Assembly: GCF_029625215.1 (NCBI RefSeq)
Contig: NZ_CP121197.1
Span: 62,001 to 126,000, forward strand
Direction of reading: 5' to 3'
DNA length: 64,000 nucleotides
DNA from: Aurantibacillus circumpalustris
GTDB taxonomy: Bacteria > Bacteroidota > Bacteroidia > B-17B0 > Aurantibacillaceae
In this document: positions 46,101 through 53,440 of the stretch, one piece after another
Numbering within the stretch: the first letter of the stretch is position 1
Layout: every line of letters starts with the position of its first letter
Program-made: the position numbers and the translations under genes
The notes under the pieces: model-generated
What the model was told of the DNA's origin: nothing
Database searches by the model: none
The model's input: only the letters and a program-made list of their open reading frames with translations

Positions 46101-46295
46101 TTGAGAACCTCCCCCATTGGCACCCCACATTTCTATGTCATAATTACCTGCCTGTGCGAGTAAGGTTTGTGTACTTCCTGTAAAATTGAAAGTGTATGTT
46201 GCTTGCGAATAGGCCGCAACCGAAAATACGGTGAATGCGAGCGCAAACAATCCTTGTTTTGTGCTTGATAATAATTTGTAAATTTTTCTTTTCAT
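43143..46295 (-). CDS. Array copy 1: glycine-rich, Ig-like-repeat, T9SS-sorted surface protein
   Basis: The 1050-residue precursor has a signal peptide (1-31, ending AAYSQ), a glycine-rich domain (about 32-275; starts ATYTFNFTGSTQTL and includes GKGGYSKGTL and IYVVVGG), nine Ig-like modules of about 75 residues each (pattern C-x-G-x-S-x-TL, A-x-x-Y-x-W, TYTV-x-G), and a T9SS type A sorting tail beginning ITIYPNPNDGKFTIQ and ending KIVVTK. It should cross the outer membrane through the T9SS and be held on the surface or released. I start at 46295 because the Met there opens a normal signal peptide; the frame also has an upstream Met at 46322. Confidence 0.9.
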   Translation of the reverse strand: MKRKIYKLLSSTKQGLFALAFTVFSVAAYSQATYTFNFTGSTQTLLAQAGNYDIEMWGANGGGSQGGKGGYSKGTLTLSSATTIYVVVGGTGGTGGIPADINGGYNGGGPRPNPGGATRGSGGGATHVATATGLLSTLSTNQSAVKIVAGGGGGGSNAGTGVGNGGGLSGQNSNGANPGLGGTQAAGGAAGTGASGSPGTFGQGGQSLDMAGAGGGGWYGGGAGGGSITGNTSNGGGGGSSYIGGVTSATTIMFGQTGFVTNPDVNGNGRVIITELCNITLSSLTSSSINAICNGNSATLTTNAVSNYSWSTGASTSSIVVSPVSNTVYSLTATSPSNCTTSAAITITVNGSLPVLTVANTASSSGGICPTQTVMLTANGALVHNWAGGAIPVTNGVVFSPTSAVSYTVSGVNGCGTTTAVTSVSVHPFPTVNPATSASTLCAGGSVTLTATGNATNYVWSGGAGGITNGVGFTPPLTATYTVIGTSALSCTAFATMPVTVYPTPVNVPTANPGLVCIGGSSTLSATGALSYTWSSATQTVNTANFIVTPVLGTTTYTITKANSSCVNTQVLSLQTNPLPTVFAIVTPTVVCALTPATLAIGGALTYTWTSPGPPTYTFTGSSPIVSPIAPSVYSVAASDGTCISTTTVFLNANPNPTITVSASTPTLCEGQTVNLNATGGINYNWTATGGGVFTGASIADTPTTATAYNVTGDNSFGCTSGASQVVLVYAKPNLTVTSNKALICSGGGATLTALGASTYSWDANANNVLTAIAVVNPIALTSSAIMYTVEGTNSSTGCKNTQTVAVSVFIPTLTISGSTNTCSGGLINLNGGNGVLGTYNWYTGSGTPITNQILQIPLTVASVFTLTANSNSVGLICPATQTIALGIYYNPTITAVPARTLICVKESVEITAAGGSSYAWDNTMTGPTITVSPNGTAANYTVTGTDDNGCSSTATVQVKISSCAGLNEFSHLNNGITIYPNPNDGKFTIQSTADLKLSLVNELGQLIRVINLSANNNYEVNISDLAKGIYFVSGQKDGLQIYQKIVVTK

Positions 46296-46440
46296 GATAT
46301 TTTTTCTTGGACTTAAATACAATAAGATGACTAAAGTTACTAAATTTTGCTTTAATGGACTATCGATTTTTGATAAAAATTCTCTGCCTCACGTTTGTTT
46401 TAATTACTTCAGATTAACACATTCTGAAAACAGTTCCCAT

Positions 46441-46470
46441 AAAAAAACCTCCTAAATTGGAGGTTTTTTT
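46441..46470. terminator. Terminator of array copy 2
   Basis: AAAAAAACCTCC-taaatt-GGAGGTTTTTTT hairpin with A and T runs on both sides, 20 nt beyond the copy 2 stop. Its counterpart follows copy 5 at 56682-56711. Confidence 0.85.
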
Positions 46471-46490
46471 ATTTAGCTTTCTAAAGCGAC

Positions 46491-49400
46491 TTATTTCGTC
46501 ACCACAATCTTCTGATAAATCTGACTTGAATCTTTTTGTCCACTCACAAAATAAATTCCTTTTGCAAGATCACTGATATTTACCTCATGGTTATTGGTTG
46601 CAGACAAATTAATCACTCTGATTAATTGACCAAGTTCATTTACCAAACTCAATTTTAAATCAGCGGTGCTTTGAATCGTGAACTTACCATCGTTAGGGTT
46701 TGGATAAATGGTTATTCCGTTATTTAAATGCCTTAATTCATTTAATCCAGCGCAGCTTGATATTTTCACTTGAACCGTTGCGGTACTGCTACAACCGTTA
46801 TCATCTGTTCCTGTTACTGTATAATTGGCAGCAGTGCCGTTTGGAGACACTGTAATGGTTGGCCCTGTCATGGTATTATCCCAAGCATAACTTGAGCCTC
46901 CGGCTGCCGTAATTTCAACAGATTCTTTTACACAAATAAGCGTTCTTGCGGGAACAGCAGTAATGGTAGGATTGTAATAAATACCCAAAGCAATGGTTTG
47001 TGTTGCAGGACAAATTAAACCGATAGAATTGCTATTGGCTGTAAGGGTGAATACAGATGCTACAGTAAGCGGTATTTGTAAAATTTGATTGGTAATTGGA
47101 GTCCCACTACCTGTATGCCAGTTGTATGTACCCAAAACGCCATTACCTCCATTTAGATTAATTAGTCCGCCAGAACAAGTGTTTGTGCTACCACTAATAG
47201 TAAGTGTTGGAATAAATACGCTTACTGCAACTGTTTGAGTGTTTTTACAACCTGTACTGGAGTTTGTTCCTTCCACGGTATACATAATAGCACTTGAAGT
47301 AAGTGCAATTGGATTTACAACAGCAATAGCAGTTAAAACATTATTAGCATTTGTATCCCAACTGTAAGTGTTAGCTCCAAGAGCTGTTAAAGTGGCGCCA
47401 CCGCCAGAACAGATCAAGGCTTTATTTGATGTTACCGTTAAGTTAGGTTTTGCATAAACTAAAACAACCTGACTAGCACCGGAGGTACAACCAAAAGAAT
47501 TATCACCTGTTACATTATAAGCAGTAGCAGTTGTTGGAGTATCAGCAATACTGGCTCCAGTAAAAACACCACCACCGGTAGCTGTCCAGTTATAATTAAT
47601 TCCACCAGTAGCATTAAGGTTAACGGTTTGACCTTCACAGAGTGTTGGTGTGCTCGCAGAAACCGTAATTGTTGGATTTGGATTTGCATTTAAAAACACC
47701 GTGGTTGTACTAATACAAGTTCCATCAGAAGCAGCCACTGAATAAACTGAAGGCGCAATAGGACTAACAATAGGACTAGAACCGGTAAAGGTATAAGTTG
47801 GAGGTCCTGGAGACGTCCACGTATAAGTTAGAGCACCACCAATGGCAAGCGTTGCAGGTGTTAGTGCACAAACTACGGTAGGAGTTACAATCGCAAAAAC
47901 AGTTGGTAAAGGATTCGTTTGCAGTGAAAGTACTTGTGTATTAACACACGAAGAATTTGCTTTTGTAATTGTATATGTTGTAGTTCCCAAAACCGGAGTC
48001 ACAATAAAATTGGCTGTGTTTACCGTTTGTGTGGCACTCGACCAGGTGTAAGAAAGAGCACCTGTTGCAGAAAGGGTAGAAGAACCACCAATACAAACTA
48101 AACCGGGATTTGCGGTAGGTACATTAACCGGTGTTGGATAAACCGTAACCGGCATAGTAGCAAAGGCTGTACAGCTTAAAGCACTTGTTCCAATAACCGT
48201 ATAAGTTGCCGTTAACGGAGGTGTGAAACCCACACCGTTAGTGATACCGCCAGTACCGCCAGACCATGCATAATTGGTTGCATTACCAGTTGCTGTAAGC
48301 GTTACACTACCACCTGCACATAAAGTAGAAGCGCTCGTTGCAGGATTAACTGTTGGAAAAGGGTGCACAGAAACAGAAGTAACTGCTGTTGTTGTTCCAC
48401 AACCATTCACACCACTCACAGTATAACTAACTGCTGAAGTGGGAGAAAATACAACTCCGTTGGTTACAGGAATCGCTCCACCTGCCCAATTGTGAACCAA
48501 AGCACCAGTGGCAGTAAGCATGACTGTTTGGGTTGGACAAATACCACCACTAGAGCTTGCTGTATTTGCAACGGTTAAAACAGGTAAAGATCCATTTACT
48601 GTTATAGTAATGGCAGCATATGCTACACAGTTTGAAACACTGGTTGCACCCAAAGAATAAGTAGTTGTAGTTGTTGGAGAAACCACAACAGAAGAACTGC
48701 TTGCGCCTGTGCTCCACGAATAATTACTTACCGCGTTAGTTGTGAGAGTAGCTGAATTACCATTACAAATAGCATTGATACTGCTGCTGGTTAAACTTGA
48801 AAGGGAAATGTTACATAACTCTTCTATAATTACTTTTCCATTTGCCAAAACGGTTGTAACCGAATTAGTTTGATTTGCACCAGAGTTGTATGATCCACCG
48901 CCGCCACCACCTTCTCTTCCGGTACCATTAGTAGAATTACGGTTACCTCCATTTCCACCAGAAAAACCGCCGCCGCCGCTTGAGGCATACGTTGATGTAG
49001 CAGGGCTAGCATTTCCACCACCACCACCAAAACCACCCCAGGCATAAAGCATAGTAGTGCTTGCCCCTAAACCACCATTCACGTATGCTTTACCGCCATT
49101 GGCAACAGTAGAGTTACCTGCTCCGTCGGTAAAAAAACCACCGCCGCCACCGCCAGAGTTCCCGGTAAAGCTAATACCGCCATTGCCAGCGCATTGACCG
49201 GGCCCTGATTGTAAGTCGAATGTGCCGCAGGTAGCCGTAGTAGCGCTAAGACCCGAAAAATCGCCGCTTGGAGCGCCACCGCCTCCGGCAATAACCAAAA
49301 TGGAGGGAAGTGAATTATGAGGCGTTTTTGTTACAAAACTAGCTCCACCTCCTCCAGCGGCATAACTCGGATGATCTTGCCCCCTCTGGCCTACCAATAT

Positions 49401-49787
49401 TTGCAGTACATCTCCTGCAGTTAATGTAAATTCGCCACTCATGAAAGCGCCGTAGCCTGGCGTCCTTCCCGAGGCACCAGTTGTGCCACTAGTGGCGCCA
49501 ATAGCTGTTATTCTATACAAACCGGTTAAAGGTACCGTCCATGTTTGAATTCCCGTAGTAGTAACTCCCACGGCTAAGTTAAGATTGGTTAATGCGTAAG
49601 CACTGTTTATCTGAATTTGTGTTGGACCTATACTTCCCGTAGCACTACAGTTCGTGAAAGTGTACGTTTGTTGCGAATACATTGCAGTAAATGCTAATAA
49701 TGAACTTAAAAAAAGTAATAATCTTATTTTTTCTAGATTCAACTGTAAAATAGTTGGGAAATTAAAAGGGGGGTAGTTTTTTTTCAT
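46491..49787 (-). CDS. Array copy 2: ALK-type glycine-rich domain, Ig-like repeats, T9SS sorting tail
   Basis: The 1098-residue precursor is the longest copy. After a signal sequence (1-38, ending AMYSQ) comes a glycine-rich domain (about 39-325) different from those of copies 1, 3 and 4: FTNCSATGSIGPTQIQINSA, then IQTWTVPLTGLYRITAIGA, FTLTAGDVLQILVGQRGQD and several GGGG runs. This order closely recalls the glycine-rich extracellular domain of ALK/LTK receptors. The following nine Ig-like modules are almost identical to copy 1, including a 577-nt stretch (47372-47948) with no difference by eye. The tail reads YPNPNDGKFTIQSTADL and ends QKDSSQIYQKIVVTK. Confidence 0.9.
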   Translation of the reverse strand: MKKNYPPFNFPTILQLNLEKIRLLLFLSSLLAFTAMYSQQTYTFTNCSATGSIGPTQIQINSAYALTNLNLAVGVTTTGIQTWTVPLTGLYRITAIGATSGTTGASGRTPGYGAFMSGEFTLTAGDVLQILVGQRGQDHPSYAAGGGGASFVTKTPHNSLPSILVIAGGGGAPSGDFSGLSATTATCGTFDLQSGPGQCAGNGGISFTGNSGGGGGGFFTDGAGNSTVANGGKAYVNGGLGASTTMLYAWGGFGGGGGNASPATSTYASSGGGGFSGGNGGNRNSTNGTGREGGGGGGSYNSGANQTNSVTTVLANGKVIIEELCNISLSSLTSSSINAICNGNSATLTTNAVSNYSWSTGASSSSVVVSPTTTTTYSLGATSVSNCVAYAAITITVNGSLPVLTVANTASSSGGICPTQTVMLTATGALVHNWAGGAIPVTNGVVFSPTSAVSYTVSGVNGCGTTTAVTSVSVHPFPTVNPATSASTLCAGGSVTLTATGNATNYAWSGGTGGITNGVGFTPPLTATYTVIGTSALSCTAFATMPVTVYPTPVNVPTANPGLVCIGGSSTLSATGALSYTWSSATQTVNTANFIVTPVLGTTTYTITKANSSCVNTQVLSLQTNPLPTVFAIVTPTVVCALTPATLAIGGALTYTWTSPGPPTYTFTGSSPIVSPIAPSVYSVAASDGTCISTTTVFLNANPNPTITVSASTPTLCEGQTVNLNATGGINYNWTATGGGVFTGASIADTPTTATAYNVTGDNSFGCTSGASQVVLVYAKPNLTVTSNKALICSGGGATLTALGANTYSWDTNANNVLTAIAVVNPIALTSSAIMYTVEGTNSSTGCKNTQTVAVSVFIPTLTISGSTNTCSGGLINLNGGNGVLGTYNWHTGSGTPITNQILQIPLTVASVFTLTANSNSIGLICPATQTIALGIYYNPTITAVPARTLICVKESVEITAAGGSSYAWDNTMTGPTITVSPNGTAANYTVTGTDDNGCSSTATVQVKISSCAGLNELRHLNNGITIYPNPNDGKFTIQSTADLKLSLVNELGQLIRVINLSATNNHEVNISDLAKGIYFVSGQKDSSQIYQKIVVTK

Positions 49788-50113
49788 AGTTATTGTTTAT
49801 CAGATATAGCTAATGTAAATTTATTAAATTCAGATGGATGTTAGAAGTTTTTTATGTTAAACTAAGAGGTTAACTAATTAAGTATTAGTTAATCAAAAAT
49901 ATTAGTAATCTAGATGCGGGATCTCTAACTCGATTTTCGCCACACTCACTTATCCAAACAACAACTGAGTCAACGTTACACCGGTAGACCTTTGAAATTC
50001 ATTTGGTATAAACAATTAGCATAGGTGGTGAATTTAGGAAACCAATTTGAAAAACATATAAAAAAATAAGCCCTGTCTCCAAAAAGAAACAGGGCTTTAA
50101 ATTAAAATTTAAT
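49788..50113. other. Intergenic interval between copies 2 and 3
   Basis: No gene is seen in 326 nt. It contains the copy 3 terminator at about 50061-50097 (AAGCCCTGT and ACAGGGCTT stem, T-run on the minus strand) and AT-rich leader DNA of copy 2. Unlike the other gaps in the array it has no copy elsewhere in the window. Confidence 0.6.
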
Positions 50114-53100
50114 TTACTTTGTCACCACAATCTTCTGATAAATCTGAAGCCCATCTTTTTGTCCACTCACAAAATAAATTCCTTTTGCAAGATCAATGAT
50201 GTTTACTTCATGATTATTGGTTGCAGACAGATTTATCACTCTAATGAGTTGACCGAGTTCATTTACTAAACTCAATTTTAAATCGGCATTCGTTTGAATA
50301 GTAAACTTACCATCATTCGGATTTGGATAAATGCTTATTTCGCTATTTAAACTACTTAATTCATTTAATCCAGAGCAGTTTGATATTTTCACTTGAACAG
50401 TTGCGGTACTACTACAACCGTTATCATCTGTTCCTGTTACTGTATAGTTTGCAGTAGTGCCAGTTGGAGATACCGTAATAGTTGGCCCTGTCATGGTATT
50501 GTTCCAGGCGTAACTTGTAGCTCCGGCCGCTGTAATTCCAACAGATTCTTTTGTGCAAATAAGTGTTCTTGCAGGAACCGCAGTAATGGTTGGATTATAA
50601 TAAATACCCAAAGCAATGGTTTGTGTTGCAGGGCAAATTAAACCAACAGAATTGCTATTGGCAGTAAGAGTGAATACAGATGCTACAGTAAGCGGCATTT
50701 GCAGAATTTGATTGGTAATTGGAGTACCGCTACCTGTATGCCAGTTGTATGTACCCAAAACGCCGTTACCCGCGGTTAGATTAATTAGTCCGCCAGAACA
50801 AGTGTTTGTGCTACCATTAATTGTAAGTGTAGGAACAAAAACGTTTACCAATACTGTTTGGGTGTTTTTACAACCTGTATTAGAGTTTGTTCCTTCAACG
50901 GTATACATAACAGCACTCGAGGTAAGTGCAATTGGATTTACAACAGCTGCCTGAGTTAAAACATTGTTGGCATTTGCATCCCAACTGTATGTGCTAGCTC
51001 CAAGAGCCGTTAAAGTGGCAGCACCGCCAGAACAGATCAAGGCTTTATTTGATGTTACCGTTAAGTTAGGTTTTGCATAAACTAAAACAACCTGACTAGC
51101 ACCAGAAGTACAACCAAAAGAATTATCACCTGTTACATTATAAGCAGTAGCCGTTGTTGGTGTATCAGCAATACTAGCTCCGTTAAAAATACCACCACCG
51201 GTAGCAGTCCAAGTATAATTAATTCCACCACTTGCATTAAGATTAACGGTTTGACCTTCACAGAGTGTTGGTGTGCTCGCCGTAGCCGTAATTGTTGGAT
51301 TTGGATTTGCATTTAAAAACACAGTGGTTGTACTAATACAAGTTCCATCAGAGGCCGCCACTGAATAAACAGTAGGCGCAATAGGACTAACAACAGGACT
51401 AGCACCTGTAAAAGTATAAGTTGGAGGTCCAGGAGAGGTCCACATATAAGTTAGCGCACCACCAATGGCAAGTGTTGCAGGTGTTAGCGCGCAAACCACA
51501 GTAGGAGTTACAATTGCAAAAACAGTTGGTAAAGGATTTGTTACCACTGAAAGAGTTTGCGTATTAATACAAGAAGAGTTAGCTTTTGTAATGGTATATG
51601 TTGTGATTCCTAAACCTGGCGTCACAATAAAATTGGCTGTATTTACAGTTTGTGTAGTACTTGACCAAGTGTAACTTAAAGCCCCTGTGGCAGAAAGGGT
51701 AGAAGAACCCCCAATACAAACTAAACCTGGATTGGCGGTAGGTACATTAACCGGTGTTGGATAAACCGTAACCGGCATAGTAGCAAAGGCTGTACAGCTT
51801 AAAGCACTTGTTCCAATAACCGTATAAGTTGCCGTTAACGGAGGTGTGAAACCCACACCGTTAGTGATACCGCCAGTACCGCCAGACCAAACATAATTGG
51901 TTGCATTACCTGTTGCAGTTAAAGTGACACTGCTGCCTGCACACAAAGTAGAAGCACTAGTAATTGGGTTAACTGTTGGAAAAGGATGAACAGAAACTGA
52001 AGTCACAGCCGTTGTTGTTCCACAACCATTCACACCACTCACAGTATAACTAACTGCTGAAGTGGGTGAAAACACCACGCCGTTTGTTACAGGAATTGCT
52101 CCACCGGACCAAGAATAAGTCAATGCACCACTTGCAGTAAGTATTACCGTTTTCGTAGGACAAATACCACCGCTTGCACTAGCTGTGTTGGCAACTGATA
52201 AAACAGGAACGGATCCGTTTACGGTTATCGTGATTACTGAAGAGGCTGTACAATTAGAAGGACTTGTTGCAGTTAAACTATAAACAGTATTAGACAAAGG
52301 AGAAACAACAATTGAAGACGTACTTGCGCCAGTGCTCCACGAATAATTACTGATTGCATTGGTGATTAAGGTAGCTGAGTTACCGCTGCAAATAGCATTA
52401 ATACTGCTACTTGTTAAACTTGAAAGTGAAATGTTGCATAACTCTTTTATAATCACCAGGCCGTTTCCGGTAGTAACTGGATTGACAACAAAACCGGTTT
52501 GACCGAACCCTGCGATTGTCCCAGTAGTTAACCCACCAATATAGCCTGAACCACCGCCGCCGCCGCTATGCACAGCACCTCCTGCTGAACCGCCATAATA
52601 TCCACCACCACCACCACAACCTGACCAACCGCTTCCCGGAGCTGTGGTTGAGTGAGAACCTCCCACACCTAAAACTCCTGCACCAACGGTACTGTTAGAT
52701 TCTGTTGTTCCTGGGCCGCCCGCGATTTGCGTTCCACCTTGACCTGCCCAATAAATTGTGGTGCCGACAGAATAATTTACTCCGTTGGCTCCATTAGTAC
52801 CACCACCGTTACCACCGGCAAATTGGTAAGTGCTTACGCCAGGTATAGAACCGCCCCCACCGCCGCCGGCAACAATAACTCTATTTGCATAAGTTGTGTT
52901 TAGAGTAGTTCTCACATCTGAGCCGCCGCCACCGCCGCCACTCGTACCATACCCCGAGTTACAAGAACCATTGCCGCCACCGTTCCAACCGCCAAGCGCG
53001 TTACCAGAACCTGTTACATTGATTGCCGTACCAACACCGCCAACATAAATATAGCATGTTGTTGGTGTTGGTATAGTTAGAGTGCCTGTCGAATAACCGC

Positions 53101-53305
53101 CTTTTCCACCATTGGAAGTGCCGCCATTTGCTCCCCAGCACTGTATTGAATAAGAACCTGCTTGAAGGGCTAAGGTTTGTGAAGCTCCCGTGTAATTGAA
53201 AGTGTAAGTTGCTTGTGAGTATGCAATGCCCGAAAATACGATCAATGCAAATGCAAACAATCCTTTTTTTGTTATTAATAATAGATTGTAAATTTTTCTT
53301 TTCAT
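50114..53305 (-). CDS. Array copy 3: glycine-rich, Ig-like-repeat, T9SS-sorted surface protein
   Basis: The 1063-residue precursor has a signal peptide (about 1-30, ending GIAYSQ) and a glycine-rich domain (31-285) related to copies 1 and 4 at the start (ATYTFNYTGASQTLALQAGS) but with its own middle (GYGTSGGGGGGSDVRTTLN). The nine Ig-like modules differ from copy 1 throughout at scattered sites. Its last about 300 codons match copy 5 best: GLINLTAGNGVLGTYNWHTG, ESVGITAAGATSYAW and KISNCSG, and a tail with FTIQTNADL and VNIIDLAKG. It was probably the donor for patches seen in copy 4. Confidence 0.9.
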   Translation of the reverse strand: MKRKIYNLLLITKKGLFAFALIVFSGIAYSQATYTFNYTGASQTLALQAGSYSIQCWGANGGTSNGGKGGYSTGTLTIPTPTTCYIYVGGVGTAINVTGSGNALGGWNGGGNGSCNSGYGTSGGGGGGSDVRTTLNTTYANRVIVAGGGGGGSIPGVSTYQFAGGNGGGTNGANGVNYSVGTTIYWAGQGGTQIAGGPGTTESNSTVGAGVLGVGGSHSTTAPGSGWSGCGGGGGYYGGSAGGAVHSGGGGGSGYIGGLTTGTIAGFGQTGFVVNPVTTGNGLVIIKELCNISLSSLTSSSINAICSGNSATLITNAISNYSWSTGASTSSIVVSPLSNTVYSLTATSPSNCTASSVITITVNGSVPVLSVANTASASGGICPTKTVILTASGALTYSWSGGAIPVTNGVVFSPTSAVSYTVSGVNGCGTTTAVTSVSVHPFPTVNPITSASTLCAGSSVTLTATGNATNYVWSGGTGGITNGVGFTPPLTATYTVIGTSALSCTAFATMPVTVYPTPVNVPTANPGLVCIGGSSTLSATGALSYTWSSTTQTVNTANFIVTPGLGITTYTITKANSSCINTQTLSVVTNPLPTVFAIVTPTVVCALTPATLAIGGALTYMWTSPGPPTYTFTGASPVVSPIAPTVYSVAASDGTCISTTTVFLNANPNPTITATASTPTLCEGQTVNLNASGGINYTWTATGGGIFNGASIADTPTTATAYNVTGDNSFGCTSGASQVVLVYAKPNLTVTSNKALICSGGAATLTALGASTYSWDANANNVLTQAAVVNPIALTSSAVMYTVEGTNSNTGCKNTQTVLVNVFVPTLTINGSTNTCSGGLINLTAGNGVLGTYNWHTGSGTPITNQILQMPLTVASVFTLTANSNSVGLICPATQTIALGIYYNPTITAVPARTLICTKESVGITAAGATSYAWNNTMTGPTITVSPTGTTANYTVTGTDDNGCSSTATVQVKISNCSGLNELSSLNSEISIYPNPNDGKFTIQTNADLKLSLVNELGQLIRVINLSATNNHEVNIIDLAKGIYFVSGQKDGLQIYQKIVVTK

Positions 53306-53387
53306 GTAAGTGTAGTGTAAAGTTAAGATAGGTAAATATAGTAAATTATATATCCTATCCTAATATTATTCTGTTAAAAGTTAGCGA

Positions 53388-53422
53388 CAAAAAAGCCGCA
53401 ACAATATTGTTACGGCGTTTTT
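53388..53422. terminator. Terminator of array copy 4
   Basis: GCCG-c-AACAATATTGTT-a-CGGC hairpin (one C-A mismatch) with A-run before and T-run after. It is a diverged duplicate of the terminator at 43093-43128 behind copy 1. Confidence 0.75.
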
Positions 53423-53440
53423 ATTAAGCGATTTGTATGC

